Below the pieces are notes generated by a model. It had not been told where the DNA came from and did no database searches. It saw nothing but the letters and a program-made list of their open reading frames with translations. Below are positions 1-8,658 of a stretch of DNA of 44,887 nt, piece after piece. Each line of letters begins with the position of its first letter. Position 1 is the stretch's first letter. The stretch comes from Bacteroidales bacterium. GTDB lineage: Bacteria > Bacteroidota > Bacteroidia > Bacteroidales > P3. The DNA lies in assembly GCA_009785425.1 (NCBI GenBank), contig WQWI01000017.1, positions 1-44,887 on the forward strand, read 5' to 3'. A program made the translations under genes and the position numbers.

Positions 1-60
1 CAGCGGGATGAGTCTTTCTCGGGTGCGGACATAGGTTACTGTCTTGGTCTCTTTCTTCAT
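1..60 (-). CDS. partial CDS, N-terminus only, unidentified
   Basis: On the minus strand an ATG at 60 opens a frame that runs off the left edge. The 20 visible codons begin MKKETKTVTYVR and are rich in Lys, Thr and Arg. A good promoter box lies just upstream (see 84-113), which makes a real gene start likely. No family can be named from 20 residues; the piece has no signal peptide, so a cytoplasmic protein is more likely than an exported one. The gene is transcribed divergently from the TonB-dependent receptor gene at 146. Confidence 0.6.
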   Translation of the reverse strand, partial: MKKETKTVTYVRTRERLIPL

Positions 61-83
61 GACTTGGGGTTAATAATTGATTA

Positions 84-113
84 CAAAGTTAAACATTTTT
101 TTCAATTTGCAAA
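84..113 (-). promoter_or_regulatory. Bacteroidota-type promoter for the partial gene at 1-60
   Basis: Read on the minus strand, TAACTTTG (84-91) matches the -7 box TAnnTTTG, and TTTG (110-113) lies 18 nt further upstream as a -33 element. The start codon at 60 would follow a leader of about 20 nt. Confidence 0.65.
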
Positions 114-145
114 TATAAGGTGGCGCCGATGTACAAAATAAAAAT

Positions 146-2494
146 ATGCTTATGGTTAAGTTAGTAAAATTTTTCTCACTTCTGCTGTTTCTTTGTCCGA
201 TAATACTTTCGGCTCAAACGCAAACGGTAAGGGGTGTAGTAATTGAAAAATCCACGTTGGAACCGTTGCCGGGAGCCACCGTGATTGTAACATCCAACGA
301 CAGGCAATTTGGTACAAGTACCAATGAAGCCGGCGAATTTTCAGTTCCAAATGTTCCGGTAGGGAGGTGTAATATTTTTGTGTCTATGGTGGGATTTGTT
401 CCTTTTGCATCGAACAATATTTTGGTGCATTCGGGACGAGAAACGGTTTTGGAAATCGCTCTCGATGAAGATGTTTTTGTTTTACACGGAGTTACGATTA
501 CACCGGTAGTTGATAAAGAACGACCTCTGAACGCATTAGCCGTTGTGAGTGCCCGTATGTTGAGCAGCGAGGAAGCCAATCGTTATGCAGGAACATTTGG
601 TGGTGATCCTTCACGTATGGTAGTCGGTTTTGCCGGAGTTGTTGCGGCAAACGACCAGCGAAACGATATTATAATACGTGGCAATTCGCCGATGGGATTA
701 CTTTGGCGGTTAGACGGTTTTGATATTCCCAATCCCAACCATTTTGGAACAATGGGTGCCACAGGAGGTCCGGTCGGGATGCTGAACAGCAACCAATTAG
801 CCAATTCCGATTTTTTTACAGGTGCCTTTCCTGCTGAATTTGGAAATGCCCTATCGGGCGTGTTTGATTTACGATTGCGCAACGGAAATAATCAAAACCA
901 TGAGTTTTTGGGTTCGGTAGGCATGAATGGTTTTGAACTTGGTGCCGAAGGACCTCTTTCGAGAGAAACAGGTGCTTCATACATGGTTAACGCCCGGTAT
1001 TCTTTTCTCGGACTTTTGGGGGCAATGGGTATCTTTGACGAACTTGGCGGTGCTATCCCCGAATATCAAGACCTAAGCGCAAGAATCAATATACCGCTGA
1101 GAAGTGGAAATTTATCGTGGACTACATTATTGGGAACAAGTAGAATAGAACAAAACGCAAATTTCGATGACCCTGAACACGGATGGATTCCTGGCGAAAG
1201 AGGAGAAAATATGTTGATGACAAACCGTCAGGTATTTACGGGAGTGAATTATACGCATCGTTTCAGTGCTACGACCCGGCTGGAAAATCGCCTTTCATAT
1301 CAATCTTTTCTCAACAGGATTACTTTTGATGGTATTGAATATCCTACCGGAGAAGTGTTTCCTGAAATTATTACCGTAAATAATAGCGAGAGCAGAGTAG
1401 CCTATCTTGCCACCTTAAACCATCGAGTTAATGCTCAAAATTTGATAAGAAGTGGTGTCGGAGCGGACGTTTTTCTGCTGAATGTTCACAATACATTTGA
1501 TAATACTGTTTTGAATGATTACAGCGGAACATCCACTTTGTTGAGGGCGTTTGCCCAGTGGCAGCACAGATTTGGCTCCGGTTTCAGTGTTATTCCGGGT
1601 GTTTATGCTCATTATTACACATTCAATGGCGACTATTCCATTGAGCCAAGACTTGGTTTCAGGTGGGATGTCTCACGGGCAACTTCGTTCAGTTTGGGCA
1701 GTGGGTTGCATTCTCAATTGCAACCACGCTTGGTTCAAATGTTCGAAAGGGATGGCGTGAGACAAAACGAAAATTTGGAAATGACCAGAAGTTGGCAAAC
1801 CGTAGTGGGTTTTAACCAAAGATTAGGCACAGGCATGCGTTTGAAAGTAGAGGTTTATTACCAATCGCTTTTCAATGTTCCGGTTATTCCGGATATTCCG
1901 GAAGAATCTATTCTCAACTTTGGTGATGATTTTAACAACAACTGGGATCATGTGTTTGTTAACCAAGGTACAGGACGAAATTACGGCATAGAAGTTACGC
2001 TTGAAAGATTTTTCGATAACCAATATTATTTTCTGCTGACCGCTTCGCTATTCGATTCAAAATATACCGGTTATGACGGGATTGAGCGCCGTACACGATT
2101 TGCCGGCAATTTTGCTTTGAACGGCTTGTTTGGTTACGAATGGAGAATCGGAGAAAGAACACTGCTGTCTGTCAATACCAAAGCGTCATTCGTTGGCGGA
2201 AGGCGATATGTTCCGATGGTTAGAAACACTCTTGCCGAAAACCTTAACGACCTTCATCAATTAGACTATTCGCGGGCATACATAAACAGACTGCCGAATT
2301 ATTTTCGTTGGGATTTGAATTTCGGTATGAAAATCAACTACAGGCGTTTTTCCATCGAATGGTTTGCTGAAGTGAACAACATCACAAATCATAGAAATAT
2401 CTGGTCAAGGCATTTCGACATCGCCCGCGGAAGATATATGAATATGTATCAGTATGGTTTTATGCCGGTTGGTGGGTTTAGAATACATTTTTAA
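146..2494 (+). CDS. TonB-dependent outer-membrane receptor with carboxypeptidase-regulatory-like N-domain
   Basis: 782 aa. A signal peptide (about residues 1-24, ending LSAQ) is followed by a carboxypeptidase-D-regulatory-like beta-sandwich (about 25-110, GVVIEKSTLEPLPGATV and the GEFSVPNVPVG turn). A plug domain follows (about 135-245, IIIRGNSPMGLLWRLDG), then a 22-strand-type barrel ending in a terminal Phe (FRIHF), as expected for insertion into the outer membrane. The family imports bulky ligands using TonB energy. At 782 aa it is shorter than SusC proteins (about 1000 aa) and has no SusD partner next to it, so it is a stand-alone receptor; the ligand cannot be told. ATG at 146 or 152 are both possible; neither has a Shine-Dalgarno site. 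Confidence 0.9.
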   Translation: MLMVKLVKFFSLLLFLCPIILSAQTQTVRGVVIEKSTLEPLPGATVIVTSNDRQFGTSTNEAGEFSVPNVPVGRCNIFVSMVGFVPFASNNILVHSGRETVLEIALDEDVFVLHGVTITPVVDKERPLNALAVVSARMLSSEEANRYAGTFGGDPSRMVVGFAGVVAANDQRNDIIIRGNSPMGLLWRLDGFDIPNPNHFGTMGATGGPVGMLNSNQLANSDFFTGAFPAEFGNALSGVFDLRLRNGNNQNHEFLGSVGMNGFELGAEGPLSRETGASYMVNARYSFLGLLGAMGIFDELGGAIPEYQDLSARINIPLRSGNLSWTTLLGTSRIEQNANFDDPEHGWIPGERGENMLMTNRQVFTGVNYTHRFSATTRLENRLSYQSFLNRITFDGIEYPTGEVFPEIITVNNSESRVAYLATLNHRVNAQNLIRSGVGADVFLLNVHNTFDNTVLNDYSGTSTLLRAFAQWQHRFGSGFSVIPGVYAHYYTFNGDYSIEPRLGFRWDVSRATSFSLGSGLHSQLQPRLVQMFERDGVRQNENLEMTRSWQTVVGFNQRLGTGMRLKVEVYYQSLFNVPVIPDIPEESILNFGDDFNNNWDHVFVNQGTGRNYGIEVTLERFFDNQYYFLLTASLFDSKYTGYDGIERRTRFAGNFALNGLFGYEWRIGERTLLSVNTKASFVGGRRYVPMVRNTLAENLNDLHQLDYSRAYINRLPNYFRWDLNFGMKINYRRFSIEWFAEVNNITNHRNIWSRHFDIARGRYMNMYQYGFMPVGGFRIHF

Positions 2495-2616
2495 TCTTTC
2501 TGCGATCTGAAAATATTTTGCCAATTAAAATAAAATATGTACCATCGCAATATCTGTGCCGGTTCTACCCAATGTCATTAAGTTAAGAAATAAACAGATA
2601 GTAATCAGTCACAAGG

Positions 2617-2697
2617 GTTGCATCCCCAATGGGATGCAGGTAACATGGGAGGGCATTTTTCTACCGAGCGAAGCATCCCTAACGGGATGCGGAGGAT
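2617..2697. repeat. paired palindromic repeat, GCATCCC...GGGATGC type
   Basis: Two near-identical 18-nt palindromes, GCATCCCCAATGGGATGC (2620-2637) and GCATCCCTAACGGGATGC (2673-2690), lie 35 nt apart with the linker CTACCGAGCGAAG before the second. The two arms can also pair with each other. The layout looks like a REP/BIME-type extragenic repeat. It sits in the 445-bp spacer between two converging genes, where no credible gene is visible. Confidence 0.7.
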
Positions 2698-2800
2698 ATT
2701 CTTGTCTCAAGCGGAATAGTAATGCTGCCTTTTACAAGGTGATAAATATCAGCAAATTATACCTTAACTCAATGGCATTGAATCGGCGCCAGCAGTGGGT

Positions 2801-2827
2801 GTAGGGGCGGGCAAACCCCGCCCCTAC
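2801..2827. repeat. GTAG...CTAC palindromic repeat (family B), copy 1
   Basis: A 27-nt palindrome starting GTAGGGGCGGG and ending CCCGCCCCTAC. It belongs to the same family as 6747-6774, 12769-12796, 16618-16645, 17908-17935 and 33364-33391, which are all 28 nt. It lies in the spacer after the TonB receptor. Confidence 0.8.
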
Positions 2828-2939
2828 AATGTCGTTGCAACAGACGATGCAACCGTAATTCTAAACTATCTGCCCAGCGAAAAAATCCATATCGTTTTGG
2901 GCGATATATCCAAATCGGAAAATCATGTTTTAATCGGAT

Positions 2940-5555
2940 TTATTGTAAAAACGGTCTCACCGAAGGAATGTCCACAAACGTATTTTGTCCTGTGCGTATC
3001 GTTATTCTCGGTGGATTTGGGGGTGTCATGGTGTATCGAAAATCGGTCGTATAAATCATGATTGCTAACCTATCGCCGGCACGAAATTCCCAGTCCATAG
3101 CTTCAAAAGCAAAAACATAGGTGTGAAATTGCCCCGGTTCAGGAACAAGACTTTGAAAGTAATGTGCCGGAATGAAGTTTGTTGCAGAGGCTTCCATGTA
3201 TGTTCGCCCGCGAATGCCCGGCAAACCACGTTCCGCCCAATCCGTCACAAGGTCGGTTTGGTTCGGATTTTGAATATGGGCATGACCGTTAGTCAATTTT
3301 TTGTAGTTGATCCAAAAGTTCCGTCCGGTGGGTGCTGCGGGTGCCGTTGGTGCTAAAATATCAAACGCTTCAACACCATTATGTGCTGCTATCTGTCGGA
3401 CAGGTATAGTACTTACCTGAGCGGCACCGCGTCCGGTTTCTTCGGGGGCAAAATTCCGTCCGGTGCGACCTGCACCCGGAATTTCAACCAACGCCGCCGT
3501 AATATTGCCCCAAGGCACATCAGAAGCCGCTTCAATACTCGCAACAATAACGCCGCTCATTCTCACATTTTCCGTAATGTCGATAACAAACGCCAAACGT
3601 TCGGCACTTGGTGCATCCAAATTTTCAACGTTGAACAATGCGGTCTCCCATTGGTGTAGAAGCACTGCACGTATGCTGTCGAGCTGAATTAAAACACCAC
3701 AATCTTCCAAATTCCAATCGGCTTCCCAAAAGTTTTTGCCGTCTTGAATGGTAAGTTCACGAGCCGGAGGCACTGCAAAACTCAGTGTTCCTGCTGCACT
3801 CACATTGGGCGAAGCCGGCGGTGCCAAAAAATATCGGCGATAGACAGAGCCCGGAATTGGCCACGAATCAAACGACTCGTAAGCACCCGTAATGCTCGAT
3901 TGAATCTGAACATTGGGCATATTTTCAACTACATTATTTTCGATGCCGTTCAGAAAATGATCAAGCCACAAATGTGCCCAATCAAAAACGGCATCATGAG
4001 TCATAAAACTTGCGTGACCCGTGCGATTGAGAACTAATTTTATCGGTGCATCGGAAAGTTCCGTAACCGCACGATATAGTGCATCAAAATTTCTTGGCAT
4101 AACATTAAAATCGTTAAACCCGTGCTTTACAAGAATTCCTGCAGTTATGCGATTCGCCGTGGCAAGATAATTTCTATCGTCCCACCAACGGTTAAAATTT
4201 CCGGTTATAAAATCGGCATCATGCAACATATTTTCCCAAAAAACATCTGCACGTTGGCGAAGTTCTACGCCTTCATTTCCAAAAACAGGATCATTCTGAG
4301 GGGCGTGAAAACGCATATATGACGGAATGTTTCGCTCTATCGCATTGGTTGTTGCTGCATGCGTTGCTATTTCTCTTACGTTGAGCGATTCCGGGGTTGG
4401 TGCTGCCGAACGTGAAAAACACAATCGAGCAAGATCATGAGCCTCTTCACCCGGAAAACCGGCATGCCACGCATTGTTTCTGCCCGGATATACAACAGCT
4501 CCGCTTGCACGTGTGTAGTAGTACCAATTGGAAATAGCGGCTATCGGAATAATAGCCCTAAGTCCTTCAACACCCGTAGCAGCTGCGGCTATTGGCAATG
4601 TTCCGTTGTACGATGTACCTGACATCACAACATTTCCATTCGACCACGATGTAGCATCAACTTCATAAATAGCATTTTGACACGAAAAACCACGGGCGTT
4701 TCCATTGAGCCATTTCACAACAGCCATAGAAGCAAGCGTTTCGCAAATATCACCGGAAGACGGAAAACCATCGGAAAACACATTACCTACGGAATTTGCG
4801 GAAATAATCACATAACCACGAACAAACATAAATTGCGCAAAAAGACCGCCAATATTGGTGTGTCCGCCGCCAAGCACAATCGCGGGAAGTTCCGGCGAAA
4901 CGCTCGTATCTCTTGGTATGGTGTGATTTACAGCGACCGGCGTGCCACGCGTCACGATATTTGCAGGAGGCACGGCAGGTCGAGCAGCAGGAATGCCCAA
5001 AGCCGCATTTGCCGCAAGATCCCAAGGCCAATCGGCGGCACGAGGTCTTGTGCTTTTGATATCATCGGCATACGTAAAATGCATCGTGTTTGGACCTGCC
5101 TGCATTGGTTTGGTAACACTAATCGCTTCGAGAGGAATTGTGCCATCTCGGTAAGGACTGATTTCTAAAAAAACAGGAAGTTTTAAGTCTGCATACCGCT
5201 CCGACTCTATTGGACGGCGAATGGTTGCTCTAATCAAATCGCGTCTTCCGTCACCATCGGTATCGATGGGTAATTCGATAAATACTTCTTCAACAATGTT
5301 GTAGTCGTTGTTTTTGTTGGCTCTTGGTGTCCATGACAACGCACCACGTACGGGCGTTTCAAGGTCATGCGTGTTGTTTCCTGTCCATTGGAAGGCTGGT
5401 GCAGTTCGGAGGGTTTCCGAACACCACAAAGCAGGAAATAGTTCAACGTTTCTTAGGAAACTTGGGTCAGCCGGCAGGGAAGCGCCAAACATCGACAAGT
5501 TAAAACATGTTGCTAAAACGGTGGTAAATAGACCGAGTGATAGTTTCTTTTTCAT
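2940..5555 (-). CDS. secreted CocE/NonD-type serine hydrolase, probable X-Pro dipeptidyl-peptidase (S15)
   Basis: 871 aa with an N-terminal signal peptide (about 1-25), so periplasmic or secreted. The alpha/beta-hydrolase core has the nucleophile elbow GTSYNG (313-318, Ser315). Asp482 in HGFNDFNV and His514 in RTGHASF are the likely remaining triad residues. The C-terminal part (about 560-871) has the jelly-roll-like region typical of the S15/CocE group. Known members remove X-Pro dipeptides or hydrolyse esters; X-Pro dipeptidase-like activity is favoured because of the length and the long N-terminal domain, but the substrate is inferred. Classical lactic-acid-bacterial PepX is cytoplasmic, so the signal peptide is a difference. 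No typical promoter box was found in the 112-bp upstream spacer. Confidence 0.85.
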   Translation of the reverse strand: MKKKLSLGLFTTVLATCFNLSMFGASLPADPSFLRNVELFPALWCSETLRTAPAFQWTGNNTHDLETPVRGALSWTPRANKNNDYNIVEEVFIELPIDTDGDGRRDLIRATIRRPIESERYADLKLPVFLEISPYRDGTIPLEAISVTKPMQAGPNTMHFTYADDIKSTRPRAADWPWDLAANAALGIPAARPAVPPANIVTRGTPVAVNHTIPRDTSVSPELPAIVLGGGHTNIGGLFAQFMFVRGYVIISANSVGNVFSDGFPSSGDICETLASMAVVKWLNGNARGFSCQNAIYEVDATSWSNGNVVMSGTSYNGTLPIAAAATGVEGLRAIIPIAAISNWYYYTRASGAVVYPGRNNAWHAGFPGEEAHDLARLCFSRSAAPTPESLNVREIATHAATTNAIERNIPSYMRFHAPQNDPVFGNEGVELRQRADVFWENMLHDADFITGNFNRWWDDRNYLATANRITAGILVKHGFNDFNVMPRNFDALYRAVTELSDAPIKLVLNRTGHASFMTHDAVFDWAHLWLDHFLNGIENNVVENMPNVQIQSSITGAYESFDSWPIPGSVYRRYFLAPPASPNVSAAGTLSFAVPPARELTIQDGKNFWEADWNLEDCGVLIQLDSIRAVLLHQWETALFNVENLDAPSAERLAFVIDITENVRMSGVIVASIEAASDVPWGNITAALVEIPGAGRTGRNFAPEETGRGAAQVSTIPVRQIAAHNGVEAFDILAPTAPAAPTGRNFWINYKKLTNGHAHIQNPNQTDLVTDWAERGLPGIRGRTYMEASATNFIPAHYFQSLVPEPGQFHTYVFAFEAMDWEFRAGDRLAIMIYTTDFRYTMTPPNPPRITIRTGQNTFVDIPSVRPFLQ

Positions 5556-5571
5556 AGTGTATGTTTGTTTT

Positions 5572-5613
5572 TAGTTATGAATTATGGGTTATGAGTTATG
5601 GATTAATTCGTGG
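5572..5613. repeat. short tandem-like AT-rich repeat (TTATGAnTTATGG)
   Basis: Degenerate direct repeats of the type GTTATGAATTATGGGTTATGAGTTATGG precede the peptidase gene. Similar GTTAnnnGTTA strings occur at 15787-15836 and 19239-19321, so this looks like a dispersed intergenic repeat and not a protein-binding site. Confidence 0.45.
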
Positions 5614-5667
5614 TTATTGTTTGTGTGTGCTGTTTGCGATCTGGCGAAGCTATTCATAAATCATCTT

Positions 5668-6690
5668 TTAGCCTCTGTGGATGATGTAAATAAGGTAGGC
5701 CGCATACAGCACAAGGAAGAATATTCCCTCACCTTTACTGATATGCCCTTTGCTTCGAGATGTAAAAAATAGAAATACGGATACCGCTATCAATAAAGTA
5801 ACGTCAATCAAGATATTTACCGACAGTGTAATCGGTGTTATCAGAGATGCTACGCCCAATATGAACAACACATTGAATATACAGCTGCCCACTATATTTC
5901 CAATGGCAATGTCGTCTTTTCCTTTAAGTACTGCCGTAATTCCGGTTGTGATTTCGGGCAACGATGTACCAATTGCAACGATAGTAAGACCGATAAGCGT
6001 ATGGCTCATTCCAAACGAATCGGCAATACCGCTACCACCTCTAACCACTAATTCTGCACCAATCAAAACACCGGCGAGTGATACGATTATTAGGATGATG
6101 TTTTTGGTTAGGCTGTCATTCCCGCGAAGGCGGGAATCCCCCTGAACAGAGGGGACGGTGGATAGCGAGGGGATTCCCGCCTTCGCGGGAATGACGGTGT
6201 CACTAATCAAACCTTTGTCGGGTTTATAAAATGTATAATACAAAAACACTGCAAAAAATAGCAGAAAAATCAAGGCATCTGCACGTGATAGCTGATTAAC
6301 GGTAGCGTCCGTAAAAATCGTGTCGAAAAGTAATATAAAGAGAACAATCGCCGTTAAAATTGCCATCGGAATATCTTTGTTGACCATGGATTTTGAAACC
6401 GCAATAGGCTTAATAAAGGCAATAACTCCGAGAACTACACAAATGTTGAAAATGTTACTTCCAACTACATTGCCGATTGCGATTCCGTCCGAACCGTTGA
6501 TAGCAGCGATAACCGAAATAGAAAGCTCCGGAAAACTCGTTCCGAATGCAACCAAAGTCAAGCCAATGACACGTTCGCTCACATTTAGTCTTTTTGCTAT
6601 TTGCGAGCTTTCATCAACGAGAACATCTGCACCTTTTATAAGGATAGCCAATCCTATAACGACCAGTAAAATGCTCAGAAAAACACCCAT
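5668..6690 (-). CDS. Na+/Ca2+ (CaCA family) antiporter with in-frame repeat insertion
   Basis: 340 aa from ATG 6690. The frame could extend up to 6777, but the promoter box at 6709-6716 lies inside that extension, so 6690 is chosen. Two homologous halves carry the alpha-repeat signatures GTSFPEL (50-56) with GNVVGSNIFN (73-82) and GTSLPEI (241-247) with GNIVGSCIFN (264-273), the ion-binding motifs of inner-membrane cation/Ca2+ exchangers such as E. coli YrbG. About ten hydrophobic segments are visible. Residues V166-D192, in the cytoplasmic linker between the halves, are encoded entirely by an 81-bp dispersed repeat, so this copy is 27 residues longer than it would be without it. The alpha motifs are intact, so the protein is probably functional. 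Confidence 0.92.
   Translation of the reverse strand: MGVFLSILLVVIGLAILIKGADVLVDESSQIAKRLNVSERVIGLTLVAFGTSFPELSISVIAAINGSDGIAIGNVVGSNIFNICVVLGVIAFIKPIAVSKSMVNKDIPMAILTAIVLFILLFDTIFTDATVNQLSRADALIFLLFFAVFLYYTFYKPDKGLISDTVIPAKAGIPSLSTVPSVQGDSRLRGNDSLTKNIILIIVSLAGVLIGAELVVRGGSGIADSFGMSHTLIGLTIVAIGTSLPEITTGITAVLKGKDDIAIGNIVGSCIFNVLFILGVASLITPITLSVNILIDVTLLIAVSVFLFFTSRSKGHISKGEGIFFLVLYAAYLIYIIHRG
6115..6195. repeat. GTCATT...AATGAC palindromic repeat (family A), copy 1, inside a CDS
   Basis: 81 nt, exactly 27 codons, with terminal inverted repeats (GTCATTCCCGCGAAGGCGGG and its complement). It is inserted in frame in the antiporter gene and translated on the minus strand as VIPAKAGIP...GDSRLRGND. 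The intergenic copy at 18852-18932 is the same length. Confidence 0.93.
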
Positions 6691-6704
6691 TTCGGTTATA
6701 TTTT

Positions 6705-6737
6705 TTTGCAAAGTTACGATTTTTTTTTGTATCTTTG
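6705..6737 (+). promoter_or_regulatory. mreB promoter, back-to-back with the antiporter promoter
   Basis: TTTG (6705-6708), N21, TATCTTTG (6730-6737) on the plus strand. The minus-strand -7 box TAACTTTG of the antiporter occupies 6709-6716, directly abutting the mreB -33 element, so the two divergent promoters are interleaved. RNA polymerase binding to one should hinder the other. Confidence 0.8.
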
Positions 6738-6746
6738 CACAAAATT

Positions 6747-6774
6747 GTAAGGGCGAGGTATGCCTCGTCCCTAC
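6747..6774. repeat. GTAG...CTAC palindromic repeat (family B), copy 2, in mreB leader
   Basis: A 28-nt palindrome (GTAAGGGCGAGG...TCGTCCCTAC) with two mismatched arm positions. It lies between the mreB promoter and the mreB start codon, so it would form a hairpin at the 5' end of the mreBCD mRNA. Confidence 0.85.
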
Positions 6775-6788
6775 CAAAATAGAAAAGT

Positions 6789-7811
6789 ATGGGATTATTC
6801 TCTTTCATGACGCAAGAAATTGCGATCGACCTCGGCACGGCAAATACAGTTATCATCTGCGACGATAAGGTTGTTGTGGACGAGCCATCGATTATTGCAC
6901 AGGATCTAAAAACCGGTAAAATTATTGCAATTGGCAAACGGGCATTGCAGATGCACGGAAAAACTCACGATAATATCAAAACCGTTCGTCCGCTGCAAGG
7001 CGGAGTTATTGCGGATTTTCGTGCTGCAGAACACATGATAAAAGAAATGATCAAGTTGGTTAATTCTAAAAAATCATTCTTTTCGAGAGCCCTAAAAATG
7101 GTTATTTGTATTCCTTCGGGAATTACCGAAGTGGAAGAGCGTGCCGTTCGCGATTCTGCCGAACAAGCCGGTGCTCGCGAAGTTCGCTTGATTCACGAAC
7201 CTATGGCTGCTGCAATCGGAATTGGAATCAATGTGCTTGAACCTACAGGAAACATGGTTGTAGATATCGGCGGAGGTACCAGCGAAATCGCCGTAATTGC
7301 ACTCGGAGGAATTGTAAGCAATAAATCTATCCGCATCGGTGGCGATGAGTTCGATAAAGACATCGAAGACTATATGCGAAAGCAACACAATCTCAATATC
7401 GGCGAGCGTACTGCGGAAAGAGTCAAAGTTGAGGTTGGGTCGGCAGTTCTTGATTTGGATAATCCGCCCGAAGACTACCCTATACAAGGTCGCGATGTAT
7501 TGACCGGTATTCCAAAAGAAATCACGGTTAACTTTGCTGAAGTTGCCCATGCTTTAGATAAGTCGATTGCAAAAATTGAAGCGGCTGTTTTGAACGCATT
7601 GGAGCAAACACCACCCGAATTATCTGCAGATATTTATCGCACCGGAATTTATTTGGCTGGCGGTGGTGCCATGCTCAGAGGTTTGGACAAACGTTTGAGT
7701 CAAAAAACCAAACTGCCCGTGCGTTTGGCAGAAGATCCATTGCGTGCCGTGGCTCGCGGAACAGGCATCGCTTTGAGAAATTTTGACGAGTTTGTGTTTC
7801 TGATTAAGTAA
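6789..7811 (+). CDS. mreB: rod shape-determining protein MreB
   Basis: 340 aa, the usual length. The actin-like ATPase fold shows phosphate-1 motif DLGTANT (14-20), VIADFRAAEHMI (73-84), phosphate-2 motif DIGGGTSE (159-166) and the C-terminal adenosine motif LAGGGAMLRG. It polymerises under the inner membrane and directs lateral wall synthesis together with MreC and MreD, whose genes follow directly. The N-terminal GLFSF is a possible short amphipathic membrane anchor. Transcribed from the promoter at 6705-6737 through a leader with a palindromic hairpin. Confidence 0.97.
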   Translation: MGLFSFMTQEIAIDLGTANTVIICDDKVVVDEPSIIAQDLKTGKIIAIGKRALQMHGKTHDNIKTVRPLQGGVIADFRAAEHMIKEMIKLVNSKKSFFSRALKMVICIPSGITEVEERAVRDSAEQAGAREVRLIHEPMAAAIGIGINVLEPTGNMVVDIGGGTSEIAVIALGGIVSNKSIRIGGDEFDKDIEDYMRKQHNLNIGERTAERVKVEVGSAVLDLDNPPEDYPIQGRDVLTGIPKEITVNFAEVAHALDKSIAKIEAAVLNALEQTPPELSADIYRTGIYLAGGGAMLRGLDKRLSQKTKLPVRLAEDPLRAVARGTGIALRNFDEFVFLIK

Positions 7812-7824
7812 TTTTCAACATTAC

Positions 7825-8658
7825 GTGAATAATCTTGTTCGGTTCTTAAAACGGTTCCATTTTACCCTGTTATTCCTGCTTCTGCAAGGTATAGCTTTGA
7901 CTTTATTGGTAAATTACAATCGTTATCAAGCCGGACAATTCATGCGTTTTTACAACGAAGTTGCGGGGTTCACATTCAACGTACGCAACAATTTAACCCA
8001 ATATTTCAATTTGCGAAGAAGCAACCTCGAACTTGCTGCCGAAAATGCCCAATTACGTCGTCAGATTGAACAGTCGTATCAGATATTTGATCAGAATTTT
8101 TTTGTTGTAAACGACACGGTTTTTAGACTTCAGTACGAGTATATTCATGCCCAAATTATCAAAAATACAACGAATCGACGAAATAATTATTTGATAATTA
8201 ACAAAGGTTTCAATCAAGGTGTGAGAGAAGGTATGGCTGTGATTTCGCCTACCGGGGTAGTGGGTATCGTACGTGCTGTTTCTAGCAATTTTTCGTCAAT
8301 TATGTCGCTACTTCACAGCCATAGTCGGATTAGTGCAAGAATAGAACAAAATAATTTTTCTACCGGATCGGTTTCTTGGAACGGGCGATCAGTGGGCATT
8401 TCACAGATGTTGGAAGTTCCGCCGCATATTCAAGTTCATATCGGCGATACGGTAATCACCAGCGGATTTTCATTGAATTTTCCGGAAGGCATATTGATCG
8501 GAACGGTAAGCCGTGTGCACACACGTCCGACTGATAATTTCCACACATTAGACATCAAATTGAGTACAGATTTCCACATCTTAGACCATGTGTATGTGGT
8601 CAGAAATTTGGCAAGAGACGAATTAAACACACTTATAGAACAACGTTTGCCGGAATGA
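7825..8658 (+). CDS. mreC: rod shape-determining protein MreC
   Basis: 277 aa, starting with GTG 13 nt after mreB. One transmembrane helix (about 12-29) is followed by a periplasmic coiled-coil (about 60-85, NLELAAENAQLRRQIEQ) and the double beta-barrel domain (about 110-265, with NKGFNQGVREGMAVISPTGV and GDTVITSGFSLNFPEGI). MreC links MreB filaments to periplasmic wall synthases. The last four bases overlap the start of mreD (ATGA), which indicates translational coupling. Confidence 0.95.
   Translation: MNNLVRFLKRFHFTLLFLLLQGIALTLLVNYNRYQAGQFMRFYNEVAGFTFNVRNNLTQYFNLRRSNLELAAENAQLRRQIEQSYQIFDQNFFVVNDTVFRLQYEYIHAQIIKNTTNRRNNYLIINKGFNQGVREGMAVISPTGVVGIVRAVSSNFSSIMSLLHSHSRISARIEQNNFSTGSVSWNGRSVGISQMLEVPPHIQVHIGDTVITSGFSLNFPEGILIGTVSRVHTRPTDNFHTLDIKLSTDFHILDHVYVVRNLARDELNTLIEQRLPE

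Noticed and set aside
2617-2697. CRISPR-like array from the two GCATCCC palindromes
   Set aside because: Only two units, palindromic through their full length, and no cas genes in the window.
2556-3061. Two plus-strand open frames in and after the spacer behind the TonB receptor
   Set aside because: They run through palindromic repeats and the end of the peptidase gene, have no promoter and no protein-like composition.
4677-5168. Long plus-strand open frame opposite the peptidase gene
   Set aside because: Shadow frame; composition rich in Arg, Ser, Thr and His, and the opposite strand carries all the conserved motifs.
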